From contig BAAHQB010000105.1 of assembly GCA_054601695.1 (NCBI GenBank), forward strand, positions 574,627 to 638,626: a stretch of 64,000 bases of DNA. Reading direction: 5' to 3'. Below, in pieces: positions 29,460 to 45,396 of the stretch. The position numbers and the translations under genes were made by a program. The DNA is from Amorphochlora amoebiformis. Lineage: Eukaryota; Cercozoa; Chlorarachniophyceae. The notes beneath the pieces are model-generated. The model ran no database searches, was not told the origin of the DNA, and worked only from the letters and a program-made list of their open reading frames with translations. Position 1 is the first letter of the stretch; every line of letters starts with the position of its first letter.

Positions 29460-29506
29460 TTATATAGGTCATCGAACCGTTGGTTAAACGAGAAAGAGCG
29501 TTTTAA
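6342..29506 (+). CDS. TPR-repeat SET-domain protein lysine methyltransferase (29 exons, 609 aa)
   Basis: Exons: 6342-6437, 7393-7438, 7953-8037, 8526-8580, 9054-9103, 9445-9496, 9734-9835, 9985-10077, 10481-10551, 11156-11207, 11593-11640, 12275-12325, 13150-13232, 13739-13807, 13891-13939, 14980-15003, 16082-16123, 16464-16520, 18475-18556, 18801-18844, 19663-19737, 20274-20321, 21140-21205, 25323-25352, 26332-26413, 26875-26924, 27915-28006, 28582-28678, 29468-29506. All phases agree (1,830 nt). The N-terminus is basic (MRRRKKK). Residues about 33-128 form TPR repeats (e.g. [41 protein letters not shown]). A Lys/Ser-rich linker follows (129-162). A split-SET core of the RuBisCO-methyltransferase/SETD type then shows RGVHA (223-227), [12 protein letters not shown] (376-387), DSYGRKCN (420-427) and NYGF (433-436, with the expected catalytic Tyr434). 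The rest matches the helical substrate-binding lobe (e.g. LGEKKVLKW). Substrate is unknown. Introns after exons 4 and 8 appear to be GC-AG. The exon at 25323-25352 is the least certain. Confidence 0.9.
8584..8692 (+). repeat. Interstitial telomere-like array (CCCTAA strand)
   Basis: CCCTAA hexamers with CCTAATCC variants start a few bases after the exon ending at 8580. They lie inside the 473-bp intron whose donor appears to be GC. The C-rich strand is the sense strand of the host gene. Confidence 0.9.
9138..9170 (+). repeat. Telomere-array-associated element, copy 1
   Basis: Contains AGATTATTCAGCATGTCTTA followed by GTCCGAGG. It is flanked by TTAGGG repeats and is the mirror partner of copy 2. 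Confidence 0.8.
9310..9353 (-). repeat. Telomere-array-associated element, copy 2
   Basis: On the minus strand it reads GATCAGATTATTCAGCATG, then TCTTAGTCC, then GGACCATTGACTTC. It sits in the CCCTAA half of the palindrome. Confidence 0.85.
10082..10150 (+). repeat. Short degenerate CCCTAA array after a GC donor
   Basis: Degenerate CTAATCCTAACCC units begin immediately after the exon ending at 10077, in an intron whose donor reads GCAACT. Confidence 0.6.
10555..10832 (+). repeat. Variant telomere-like array with TAGTCTTAAA spacer
   Basis: CCCTAA units alternate with the spacer TAGTCTTAAA at a period of about 20-30 bp. This spacer is not seen in the window's other arrays, so this array has its own higher-order unit. 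Confidence 0.8.
11264..11306 (+). pseudogene. Decayed copy of the end of TPR-SET exon 10
   Basis: This stretch repeats 11179-11220 (the RGVHA-coding exon end plus its donor) 85 bp downstream. I count about four differences, all transitions, in about 40 bases. A (TA)n tract separates the two copies. The copy keeps a GTAGGA donor but lacks an acceptor and the first half of the exon. Confidence 0.8.
12335..12460 (+). repeat. CT-rich tract
   Basis: CTCCCT/CTCTCC polypyrimidine on the sense strand of the TPR-SET gene, just after the exon ending at 12325 and running into a CCCTAA array. Confidence 0.85.
12464..13149 (+). repeat. CCCTAA array with a CATACA microsatellite insert
   Basis: Degenerate CCCTAA repeats (12464-12740 and 12955-13149) are split by a CA/CATACA microsatellite at about 12770-12940. 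The array abuts the acceptor of the exon at 13150. Confidence 0.85.
14190..14660. repeat. CT tract followed by GA tract (imperfect inverted arrangement)
   Basis: A CT-rich block (14190-14300) and a GA-rich block (14400-14660) flank a short AT segment in one intron. The two could pair with each other, but the match is compositional rather than exact. Confidence 0.6.
16565..17270 (+). repeat. About 700-bp (CT)n / TTTCTCTCTC tract
   Basis: Nearly uninterrupted polypyrimidine on the sense strand. It forms the first part of the 1.95-kb intron after exon 16464-16520 and passes directly into the largest telomere-like array. Confidence 0.95.
17268..18470 (+). repeat. Largest interstitial telomere-like array (CCCTAA)
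   Basis: About 1.2 kb of CCCTAA with CCCTAG and CCCAAA variants. It is interrupted by repeated copies of a TTCTAAGCGTCTCTCACC-like spacer (near 17470, 17540, 17640 and 17960) and one copy of the 43-bp element. It ends just before the acceptor of the exon starting at 18475. Confidence 0.95.
18223..18267 (-). repeat. Telomere-array-associated element, copy 3
   Basis: On the minus strand it reads AATCAGATTATATTCAGCAT, then ATCTTACTCC, then GAGGACCACTGACTC. It is diverged from copies 2 and 4 but clearly the same element. Confidence 0.75.
19210..19460 (+). repeat. CT-rich tract
   Basis: CTCTCTTT-type polypyrimidine on the sense strand inside a TPR-SET intron. Confidence 0.85.
19509..19536 (+). 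pseudogene. Possible decayed copy of the start of TPR-SET exon 21
   Basis: AACCTACGTGTCTGATTAGT resembles the acceptor and first codons of the real exon (AACCTAGGTGTTTGATAGTT, from 19656), about 147 bp upstream of it. The match is short (about 25 bp, 4-5 differences), so this is less secure than the other two copies. Confidence 0.5.
20861..20900 (+). pseudogene. Decayed copy of TPR-SET exon 23
   Basis: TTAAGCATATTGCGCGCTTT matches TTAAGTATATTACGCGCTTT inside exon 21140-21205, with further similarity on both sides. It lies about 280 bp upstream, separated by TA-rich sequence. Confidence 0.7.
22827..22869 (+). repeat. Telomere-array-associated element, copy 4 (best reference copy)
   Basis: Reads GATCAGATTATTCAGCATG, then TCTTAGTCCTA, then GGACCATTGACTC; 43 bp between TTAGGG units. 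Confidence 0.9.
23060..23093 (+). repeat. Telomere-array-associated element, copy 5 (internally deleted)
   Basis: Same start as copy 4 (GATCAGATTATTCAGCATG, TCTTA), then joins straight to CATTGACTCGG, missing the GTCCTAGGAC middle. Confidence 0.85.
23735..24090. repeat. Imperfect hairpin repeat cluster (CACCTTAGCTATAG ... TAAGGTG)
   Basis: At least seven units built on CACCTTAGCTATAGG. Several are followed by CTTAAGGTG, so the unit can fold on itself (CACCTTA pairs with TAAGGTG). A TA tract interrupts the cluster at 23920-23970. Related GTCCAGCGGTCC and GGTCCGACCCAGCGG sequences flank it. It lies in the 4.1-kb intron between exons 21140-21205 and 25323-25352. Confidence 0.8.
24100..24440. 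other. Complex intronic segment with an 18-bp palindrome, no gene assigned
   Basis: Ordinary-composition DNA in the same long intron. It contains the perfect palindrome CGGAACCCATGGGTTCCG near 24236-24253. Open frames exist on both strands (24171-24458 plus, 24207-24572 minus), but neither product resembles a known family. Confidence 0.45.
25415..26330 (+). repeat. Interstitial telomere-like array (CCCTAA / CCCTAGCCCTAA)
   Basis: About 0.9 kb, dominated by the CCCTAGCCCTAACC double unit, with one diverged copy of the 43-bp element (26180-26214). It runs up to the acceptor of exon 26332-26413. Confidence 0.95.
26180..26214 (-). repeat. Telomere-array-associated element, copy 6 (shortened)
   Basis: On the minus strand it reads GGATCAGACTATTCAT, then CCTAGGACCATTCTC. 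It keeps both ends of the element but lacks the GCATGTCTTAGT middle. Confidence 0.65.
26925..27260 (+). repeat. Tandem repeat, period about 35-50 bp
   Basis: Seven or more degenerate units containing ATCATACTTACATGTGTAAC followed by a GTTTACACCATTT-like sequence, directly after the exon ending at 26924. This is a minisatellite rather than a TA microsatellite. Confidence 0.8.
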
Positions 29507-30273
29507 CTCACTAGCTTAACTGTAACTGATCATCTGCCCGGCATAACTAGTGTACTAGATAACATTTCATTTATTTTATTACAATTTATAATTACTACTA
29601 TAAAATTGCGTCATGTAATATATGTAAATCTCTCTAATACTTTTTCCTAGCGGAACATCTATTCTTTCGCTAACAGGACTAAGATAATTAGATACCGTCT
29701 GCCGTATACCTTTTGTTGGCATACGCTATGTGCACTGATTATAGATGCCGCTAGTATTATAATATATTATAATTAGGATCTCAAGATCTAGAAGATATAG
29801 CGCCGAGATAGCTGTGATATCAAAGAATACTACAACACAGTCTAGACTCTAGAGTCAGCGCCAGTACATACCTAAAACGTGCTACGATACTACATACACG
29901 TATTATTACTACGTACATCTAGACATGTTAGGTATTACCACTATAATACATAGTCTAGATAGTACATGATACATGTACTATTATAACTACATACCTAGAA
30001 CATGCTACTACACTACATACACGTATTATTACTACGTACATGTTAGGTATTACCATACATGGAATTCGACATGAAGATCTCAAGTCTTGTTAGTCCAACG
30101 TCAGCAGTACAATGTCCGCGAGTTCCGAAGTATTGAGTGAGCAGCCTCAAGTAGCTTCCTTTGTGAGTGGTGCCTCTACGCATGTCGCAATAACACAGCC
30201 AGAGCCTTAACCGGTCTCGCAAAGGTATCGCTTATATGGCAACCAGCCAGTAAGAGATAAAGAATCTGAAGAG
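29507..30273. other. Convergent intergenic region, TPR-SET / L10a, CTAG-rich
   Basis: Non-coding DNA without TA microsatellites but rich in CTAG, TAGA and GTAC words. It carries a direct repeat (about 29866-29942 and 29990-30056) sharing CTACATACACGTATTATTAC. No terminator or polyadenylation signal was assigned. Confidence 0.7.
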
Positions 30274-30729
30274 TTAGAAACCGTAGATCCTGTGGGACGG
30301 TCCCATGGTGCTCTTGAGATATAACCTCTTGACATTCTGCCAGTTCTTCTTGAGAAGGCTCACAAGCTTGTTGACGGCCATAACAATGTTGACGCGGAGC
30401 TCCTCCTCACTCATGTTGACCTGTCCAACAGGGACACCCATGCAGAGAGTCTTCTTGTTCTTCAGGGCAAACTTAATGGTGGATTTAAGCTCTTCAATCT
30501 TAGAGTTCATGCTCTCGTTGTTGGTGATGGCGGTGGGGAACTTTCCAGCCTTGGAAAGACCCGGTCCCATCAGACGGGGAAGCTTCTTGATAAGAGTGGA
30601 AGAAGCTAGGAAAGCATCGTATTTCTTGGCTAAAGGGAGGAAAAGGGGAGGATTAACCACATCAACATCACTGAATAGAGAAATCTTCACACACATGCAA
30701 AAATTAAAATGTAAATGTTACACATATTC

Positions 30730-30761
<32 letters not shown>

Positions 30762-30817
30762 AATTATATATATATATATAATATTATATATATATATATG
30801 TGATATATATGTCGAAG

Positions 30818-30851
<34 letters not shown>

Positions 30852-30883
30852 CATCATATATACACATATATACATACACATAT

Positions 30884-30925
<42 letters not shown>

Positions 30926-31798
30926 TATATATATATACATATATGCATTGCATTAACATAAATGTATATTACATATGTATGCATATTATACATATATATA
31001 CACATATATGGTATATATAATATATAATATAGATACATTATATATATAGTATATATTTAAGTGTGTGTGTATATACATGTTTCTAAATATGTAGCATGGC
31101 ATAACGTAGATGTACATTTTGAAAATATTCATGTATTCTTATTCAGTATATTTATATATACACCAATAATTACATGCGTATATATATATATATTATATAT
31201 TATATATATATAATATATATGTTTATACGGACATATATTATGAAAAATTTAAAGATTTCGCAAGCCGAATACTCGTAGCCTGTCTAGAAATTTCTTGTTA
31301 GAGAATGAGATCTTGGTACTGCATTTACAAGCTTTGATTATTTGTACGTACCCATCTTCTTGACAAGCTTCTTGTTCTTCTTCAACTTCTTGACATCATC
31401 AACAGACTGGAAGTCAACACCGAGCTCCTTTGCCTCACCCAAGTGCTTCTCGTTTCCGATGATACAGATGGTGAAAGTCTTCCTGGGGCAGGAGGGGAGG
31501 GCAATAGCGCCGGAGAAACGCTTGTCGCGGGAAGGATCGTAGTTCTTCAGAGCAATTTGAAGCTCTACAGTCTCGAGGAAGTTACGCTTCTTCTCTTCAG
31601 CATGCTTCTTTATCTCTTCGATGGCGGTGCTGAGTGCATCGCTATTGATTTTGCTGAAAAAAAATGGGAAGGAAACGTGAACCTCCTGCACCGTCATAAA
31701 ATAGACCCATCCACTACGTTATGTTGAATATTATGCCCATGCAATGCCTACAACATCTCCCCGCCGCCCCAACCCATGCTCTCCACCACGGACCTCAT
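30274..31798 (-). CDS. RPL10A: 60S ribosomal protein L10a (uL1)
   Basis: Three coding exons: 31798-31794 (only ATGAG), 31653-31352 and 30629-30274, joined at GT-AG sites with matching phases to give 220 residues, close to the 217 of animal L10a. Family landmarks run through the whole length: [19 protein letters not shown] (24-42), [11 protein letters not shown] (45-55), [41 protein letters not shown] near the C-terminus. The protein is part of the L1 stalk of the large ribosomal subunit, which helps deacylated tRNA leave the E site. The first coding exon was chosen because it is the only nearby ATG whose donor supplies the two bases needed to complete Ser2 (MSKINSD, compare animal MSSKVSRD). 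The gene is head to head with the kinase gene, with 119 bp between start codons. Its second intron holds long TA tracts. Confidence 0.95.
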
Positions 31799-31917
31799 GG
31801 TTCAACTTCGGATATATTAGAACCGCGAAGTTAGAAATATCCGAATCTATTATAACTTTTCGGCTGTGGAATCGAACCATCGCTCCCGACTTGGGGCAAG
31901 CACTTTGACACCAAGGG
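31799..31917. promoter_or_regulatory. Divergent promoter, L10a / PX-AGC kinase
   Basis: 119 bp between opposed start codons. On the minus strand it contains a perfect Pol III B-box-like sequence (GGTTCGATTCC, 31878-31868), but no tRNA cloverleaf can be drawn around it. Shared promoter activity is inferred from the spacing. Confidence 0.45.
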
Positions 31918-37013
<5,096 letters not shown>

Positions 37014-37814
37014 TCTAGGTGGTAGATTTAACTTTAGATCTGTGTATACTTCAATTGTTAGTTGGTGCTGAGTCTAGTGAGTTGAGAACCATCATGCTGA
37101 GCTCTATATTCTAGATATTCTGAATGAAACTACGTAGCTACGATCTGGGTCTCATAGACTAGCAGTAAGCCACTAGAGCAAGCTAGGCAAGTGCTACATG
37201 TATACGTTATAATTTATAAAGATTGTATATACTCATACTATATATATATATATAGCTCTCTGCTAGATCGTGTAACGATTCATGTGACCGTACCGGGCCG
37301 GCTAGCTATGTCTAGATCATGGCTAGATATTTTAGCATAGTTCCGTGTTACTACGTAATTGAGTATAGTGAGTATCTTCTTGTGTCACAGTATTTTCTTG
37401 TGTCACATTACTAGATTATTGTCGAAAGTTACCTGTCGCTTCAATTTTAAATAAGATTAATTCAACTTCATAACTAACTAAGCCTATTACTTGTCATACA
37501 ACTCCAGACTAGTCCAGATCTCATTCGCATTAATTTACACCTAAGAAATACAAGTTAAGGCTTAGAATCGGATTTACTACTAGTACTAGTTGGGTTGAGA
37601 GAGAGAGCGAAGCGTGATATTAAAAGAGAGCGAGAGAGGCTAAGGGACAGAAAGACAGAGAAGGGAATGGAATACAAACCACATGCATTTAATCTGGGAA
37701 AGAAACCTATTAAGTATTACTTCAAATATTGAGATAACTTACATCTAGTATGTATGTGTGTATATTATATACGGTATATGTATATTATACATGACATACA
37801 TAAAGTAATATATT

Positions 37815-37845
<31 letters not shown>

Positions 37846-37869
37846 GTTTATACTATAGTATAGATATAC

Positions 37870-37908
<39 letters not shown>

Positions 37909-38006
37909 CATATATGTGTATATGTGTGTGTGTATGTGTATCATACATAAATACTGGAATGTATACAGTTGTTCATGTCCCTATATATGTTTATGTCCCT
38001 TATATA

Positions 38007-38050
<44 letters not shown>

Positions 38051-38463
38051 TTGATTATTACTTAATGCATTTTTGTATACATATGAGCTCTAGCATACAT
38101 GAAATATTACAATTATACACACATATATATTTACATAACAATGGAAATAAACTCTATCGACAGCAACCCCACCGTGTACATGTTCACACGCCCAGATACT
38201 GGCTCCCGCCTTCACTGGGACCATTTCACTGGGACATGTACATGTTCTCTAGGCCAACCCTGTTTTCTAGAGAGCCCCGCCCGGCCAAACCACAACCCAG
38301 AATAAACGCATAACGGAAGGACCCATCCTGGTCATGTCAACCCTTTCAACGGCTTATCAGAAGCGCGATCGCCATCACGCCCCCGTCACTGCTAGTCATG
38401 TATCGTAATTCATCTGCGCCAAATTGTTTCTTCTATATTTTTATTCCGCGAAATTATTCAAAA
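37014..38463. other. Intergenic region, kinase 3' end to ankyrin gene start
   Basis: 37014-37700 is CTAG/TAGA-rich sequence without microsatellites. 37750-38060 is TA microsatellite. 38140-38460 is ordinary DNA holding a short frame from 38141 with no recognisable product, probably the ankyrin gene's promoter and 5' leader. No gene was found here. Confidence 0.6.
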
Positions 38464-39649
38464 ATGGCGGAATTTGGTGTCGGTGAGATGTCACAGTCGT
38501 TCAAGGACGATAATGTCGGCACCATGGTCTCCACCTCGTATGAGAAGGGCACCATGGAGATCGCTCGTGGTCCCTTAAAGTCGACATTGGAGTCGGTGGA
38601 TGGAGGTGAGGTGTAAGTTCTTTGAAGGGCACATCTCCGTTTCTTTTCGGCGCTATGAGAAGCTCTTTTAAACCTCCCACACCCCAGGGACACTTCACGA
38701 CGATGGAAGCCTTATGGATCCTATGCATGACAGCGCACATCTCTTACCCAGGGAGGCGAAAAAGGGTGGAGATTTTCAAGCCAATGAGTCTCTGATTAAC
38801 ATGTCCATTGCCGGTGACCTCAAAGGCGTTAAGCAAGCTCTTGATGAAGGCGCAGACTGTGACGGGAGGGGAGGAGAGATCAAGGCCACCGCACTTGTAC
38901 GTGTATATATAATAAGTGGCAAGAGACTGAGTGGTTTTCGTTGATCTGGTAAGGTGCACGCTGCGATGAAGGGCCATCAAGATATTGTTCAGCTCTTGGT
39001 CCACTATGGTAGGCTTGACGTCGACGAAACGGACGTCGACGGAAGGTATGGTATCACACTGACTACACACAGCAGCACTTTTTGTTTATCAAATAAATCT
39101 GTACAGAACAGCAGTGGCATGGGCCTCTGGAAACAATCATCTTGAAATCCTTGAGATTCTCGTTGAGTCCAAGGTAAGAGTGGGGAATAGGGAACTTCGC
39201 GCGCGAAAAGCGATCTTTAGATACACGCTGGGCTTCAATTCTCATGTAACAACTCGTACAGGCCTCGATCAACGCTCCAGACAGCAGTGGTGATACCCCT
39301 CTTATTCTGGCGGCACGGAACAATCACATGTACTTTTTACTACACAATCAACGAAATTTTAACAAACTAATCTAACGAATATTCCTCATCTCAACAACGG
39401 ATATCCAGTAGAGACTAAGAGTTCTTTGACATGCTCAGCGATATTGTGAAGTATCTTGTCGAGAAGACCGACGCGGACCTTAAAGCGAAGGGTTTCTTGA
39501 AGAAAACAGCTCTTGAGCAGGCCAGCTCTAGAAAGCTGCATGACGTTGTCGAGTACTTGCACGAGCAGGAGGTACAAATATTTTGCTCAGCCAACAATAT
39601 ATTTACATTTATATGTGTATATCCTAAATACATTTTTGACACAAAGTAA
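38464..39649 (+). CDS. Small ankyrin-repeat protein (at least 6 exons)
   Basis: Exons: 38464-38612, 38752-38896, 38954-39045, 39107-39173, 39262-39329 and 39439-39649 (in-frame TAA) or 39439-39571 if the GTACAA there is a donor. Phases agree. The start (AAAATGGCGG) was chosen for its good context and because the frame is open from there. The first 50 residues have no recognised domain. From about residue 60 come four ankyrin-type repeats: AGDLKGVKQALDEGADCDGR, ALVHAAMKGHQDIVQLLVHY, AVAWASGNNHLEILEILVES and DTPLILAARNNHIDIVKYLV, then a capping helix pair (DVVEYLHEQE). Ankyrin repeats mediate protein binding, and the partner cannot be inferred. The protein is 218 residues to the last conserved helix, or 244 with the read-through tail, which looks like intron sequence. 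More exons may lie downstream in the TA-rich region. Confidence 0.85.
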
Positions 39650-39724
39650 AAAAGAAATTCTGTGTATAATATTCCACTTAGCTCTTTTCATATCCATCTA
39701 TAAATATATTACACATATGTATAC

Positions 39725-39873
<149 letters not shown>

Positions 39874-39928
39874 TATATTATATTCATGTACACACATTTT
39901 TACATAATGTACACATGTCTATATAACA

Positions 39929-39975
<47 letters not shown>

Positions 39976-39978
39976 GTG

Positions 39979-40039
<61 letters not shown>

Positions 40040-40081
40040 TATATATATATTTATATATATAGCATATATATATATATATAT

Positions 40082-40150
<69 letters not shown>

Positions 40151-40176
40151 GTATTTATATTTATATTTATACAAAT

Positions 40177-40224
<48 letters not shown>

Positions 40225-40339
40225 CATATATAATATTTATATACATATTATACCCACATACTTATTTTTACAGCTGTATATATTATATATATATATTACA
40301 TTTATATATATATATATATATATATATAAATGTATACTC

Positions 40340-40379
<40 letters not shown>

Positions 40380-40382
40380 ATG

Positions 40383-40438
<56 letters not shown>

Positions 40439-40440
40439 AA

Positions 40441-40481
<41 letters not shown>

Positions 40482-40482
40482 T

Positions 40483-40567
<85 letters not shown>

Positions 40568-40617
40568 TCATATATGTACATATTATATTGTGTATATGTT
40601 TGTGCTCGTATACATGA

Positions 40618-40654
<37 letters not shown>

Positions 40655-40660
40655 ATATAC

Positions 40661-40701
<41 letters not shown>

Positions 40702-40758
40702 GTATGTATGTATATTTGCATGTAAAATATATTATAGACATATATATATATATATATA

Positions 40759-40918
<160 letters not shown>

Positions 40919-41097
40919 ATATATATATATATATGTGTATGTATAAATGTATGCACATATATGTATGTAGATATACGCACAGTGTATGTATATTAATATA
41001 TATATATGTATGTATGTATATATATATATATGCATACATATATATAATATAATATATACATATTTATATGTATATATATATATATATATACGTGTAT

Positions 41098-41143
<46 letters not shown>

Positions 41144-42182
41144 ATATAATATATATATATATATCTATATATACAATATTATATATATAATATTACATAT
41201 ATGTAGTTTTCTATTTGATATCCAGCTGATGTGATGTGCGAAGTAAATAAATATGTATGTGTGGGTGTGAGCGTTTTTGCCTCATCAGTTGTCCCCTAGA
41301 TCGTGCTGATGCGATGTGCGAATGACAGATGTGCCGTACACGAGGAAATTGTTCTTCTTCGCTCGGTCGACCGACCACGAATAACGCTCGGAACTGTTCG
41401 ACCATGTGTCGCTGCAGTTAGACGATGGCTTGGGCTGGCTTGAACCCGGAATGAAGCGGCACCAACCTAGCTTACGAGTTCGAATTTTAACATGGTGCTA
41501 CAGCAGCTACACCAAATTTGAAGCAAGTGCGACTGTTTGTATATATTCTAGATATTCTAGCTTGTATTTTTATATCCAACTATCTAGACTATACTAGTAT
41601 AGCTAGTTATAGTCAAGTTCAGCTTAATTAGAACGTGATCGTACAGTATGATCTACATGATCTCACGCGCTAGCTAGGCTAGCTAGTACAGATGTACTTG
41701 TACTAGTTGTATATATCTAGTATATATATATACAGTACTAGTCTAGTAGCTAGAGTAGTACAACATGTTTCCTACATCTAGCTCAGCGCACAGCGCGCGC
41801 GCGCGATACTCTAGATACTATCTAGAGTCTAGACTATACACTAGTATAGGCGCAATATACCTAGCTAGCTATAGCTAGCTAGATACGTACGATATACTAC
41901 GTAACACTACGATCTTGGTTTTCATATTCAGTTTTAGATTTTAATTGCAAGTCGATTACATCGGACTAGCACGCATGATGACTGCAAACTGCGGCGCACG
42001 TGAAGTTCGCTCAAACTTGCAGCCTAGAGCACATTGCAGTGAGCCAATGCTCACACACGTCACTATGCTGTGCATTCTTGAATGATTCTTGAAGGGTTCT
42101 TCTACATTAAATCAAGTTCTGTCTTTTTCTTTTTCTACAGATTTTGAAGTTTTGATGCTCTCTAAATTCAAGAACAGACCAT

Positions 42183-42348
42183 ACAACTAGTCTCATCAAG
42201 CTTTTTCACCTGGTTATAATATGTAAAACACATATATAAATATATATTACATATGTAAATGTAACCAAACAACTAGTCTCATCAAGCTTTTTCACCTGGT
42301 TATAATGTGTAAACACAAAATATATGTTACATGTGTAAATCTAACTAT
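42183..42348. repeat. 86-bp tandem duplication
   Basis: Two copies starting at 42183 and 42269 share ACAACTAGTCTCATCAAGCT and the following TTTTTCACCTGGTTATAAT exactly, then diverge. On the minus strand each copy contains an AACCAG|GTGAAAAAGC sequence that could be an acceptor, so they may be alternative last exons of the BLUF gene. This is unproven. Confidence 0.7.
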
Positions 42349-42442
42349 TAATTTACATAAATATGAATATGTGTGTTTTTTGTTGATAAAATACGTTAAT
42401 ACTCAGATACTATATATATATATATATATATATATAAAGTAA

Positions 42443-42766
42443 TTATATTTGGGTTGCACATACCCCAAAGTGGATCTTTATCGGCAACTTCGACGCCCCG
42501 TCACGGATAGCCCCAACAAGTTTCCTGTGTCATTTTACATGTTAAATGATAAATATATGCATGTAAATTAGAAAGATATCTCTACATGATCGCAAGTATT
42601 CATAATAATTCGGTTCAATAATTCAACTGTTATAATAAAATTACTTGATTTCCACTTTTTCCCCCGTCATGTTAATATCATTGATGGCCAGAATTGCCGA
42701 GCCCGCAGGGATACCGCTGTGATACAAAGGTTTAGGCTTGAGAGGGAATATTATCTCATACTTCTT

Positions 42767-42826
<60 letters not shown>

Positions 42827-42929
42827 TATATACATATACCATGCCATAAAAGGTTCGGGATATATATGGTACAAATAGTTTGGGTTTTCACACCTGTTGA
42901 GAAGCTCGGTGTTTGTTGTAGGACTGAGA

Positions 42930-42988
<59 letters not shown>

Positions 42989-43128
42989 ACGCATATGTTA
43001 CAAGTAGTTAAGATAAAATACTTATTTTCCATGTTTACATATACAAAAATACATCATATATACATTTTTTTTTATTTAGTTCACAGTGTAGTATAATACA
43101 TTTATATTCACAGTGTAGTATTATATTT

Positions 43129-43183
<55 letters not shown>

Positions 43184-43254
43184 CGAGCTTACATTGCGAC
43201 GAATCGATACGGTGTGGTGCACATAGCTCTCTCCTGCTTCGTAGTCGCCTGTAC

Positions 43255-43287
<33 letters not shown>

Positions 43288-43982
43288 AGAGAGAGAGAAA
43301 GGAGAGAGAGAGAGAGAGAAAGTAGAGAGAGAGAAAAGAGAGAGAGAGAAAGGACACAGAGAGAGAAAGGGGAGAGAGAGAGAAAGGAGAGAGAGAGAGA
43401 GAGAAAGGAGAGAGAGAGAGAGAAAGGAGAGAGAGAGAGAGAAAGGAGAGAGAGAGAGAGAAAGGAGAGAGAGAGAGAAAAAGGAGAGAGAGAGAGAAAA
43501 AGGAGAGAGAGAGAGAAAAAGGAGAGAGAGAGAGAAAAAGGAGAGAGAGAGAAAGGAGAGAGAGAGAGAAAAAGGAGAGAGAGAGAGAAAAAGGAGAGAG
43601 AGAGAGAAAAAGGAGAGAGAGAGAGAGAAAGGGGAGAGAGAGAGAGAAAGGAGAGAGAGAGAGAGAAAGGAGAGAGAGAGAGAGAAAAGAGAGAGAGAGA
43701 GAGAAAAGAGAGAGAGAGAGAGAAAGGAGAGAGAGAGAGAGAAAAGAGAGAGAGAGAGAGAAAGGAGAGAGAGAGAGAGAGAAAGGAGAGAGAGAGAGAG
43801 AGAAAGGAGAGAGAGAGAGAGAGAAAGGAGAGAGAGAGAGAGAAAGGAGAGAGAGAGAGAGAGAAAGGAGAGAGAGAGAGAGAAAGGAGAGAGAGAGAGA
43901 GAAAGGAGAGAGAGAGAGAAAGTAGAGAGAGAGAAAGAAGAGAGAGAGAAAGTAGAGAGAGAGAAAGAAGAGAGAGAGAAAG

Positions 43983-44026
<44 letters not shown>

Positions 44027-44075
44027 TGTGTGCGTGTACATACAAGAACAAATATATAGTATATTAAATGTAAAT

Positions 44076-44129
<54 letters not shown>

Positions 44130-44268
44130 TATATATATACGTATAACAATAATAAAATATATGAACCTGGATGCGGAAGCCAAGGGGCATATTGTAGAAA
44201 TAGTGGAATTTCCTCTGAAGTTTCACTTTCGGAGCTTCAGGATCAACATCCTCCTCCGATTCTTGCCA

Positions 44269-44324
<56 letters not shown>

Positions 44325-44486
44325 ATACATCTATTTATGAGACATATATACAGTGTACATATATTTCAACCTTGAGCACACTATCCGGACTGTTGGGTTG
44401 GATATTCGATTCTGTGCGATGTTTGGATGTCTCCCTTTTTGGGGTCTCACTAATCGAAAACTTCGAGTCAGACCGGGAAGATTTGC

Positions 44487-44526
<40 letters not shown>

Positions 44527-44569
44527 AAATATATATATATATATATATATGATGCACACAAAGGTCATA

Positions 44570-44600
<31 letters not shown>

Positions 44601-44678
44601 ATATATATATGTACGTGTATATGTTAAATATATATATATATATATATACATATGATGCACATAAAGGTCATATATATC

Positions 44679-44721
<43 letters not shown>

Positions 44722-44930
44722 GTATGTATGTGTACAAATAATCTCTAAATCTATATCAAACTATATGTATTTTACAGTTATAAAGGTTACTTACAATTTA
44801 GTGGCGGAGAGCTCGATCTGAAGTTGGACTTCCATTTTTGCAACTAGCTCATCGAGACCGGGACCTTCGTACTCTGTATATAATGTAAGTATATATATTG
44901 TGTGTGTGTGTGTGTATGTGTGTGTATACA

Positions 44931-44993
<63 letters not shown>

Positions 44994-45030
44994 ACATACA
45001 CACACATATATAACATATATACACATATAT

Positions 45031-45101
<71 letters not shown>

Positions 45102-45126
45102 CATACATATACACCCACACATATAT

Positions 45127-45169
<43 letters not shown>

Positions 45170-45354
45170 TTACATATATACATATATTTTTACCTTTCTT
45201 CTCCTCATCTTCATCCTCAAAATCGATATGTCCCTCAGCCAACTTCGTTGCCAACTCTCCTACAATATATAAACATTATATTAATATATTCGTAATATAC
45301 TATATATATATATATGTAATATATGCAATGTATATATATATATATATATATATA

Positions 45355-45396
<42 letters not shown>

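Noticed and set aside
43176-44059. Long open frames on both strands (up to about 290 codons) encoding Ser/Leu-Ser or Arg/Glu repeats
   Set aside because: They are translations of the GAGAGA/AAAGGA repeat inside a BLUF intron. All frames stay open for the same reason.
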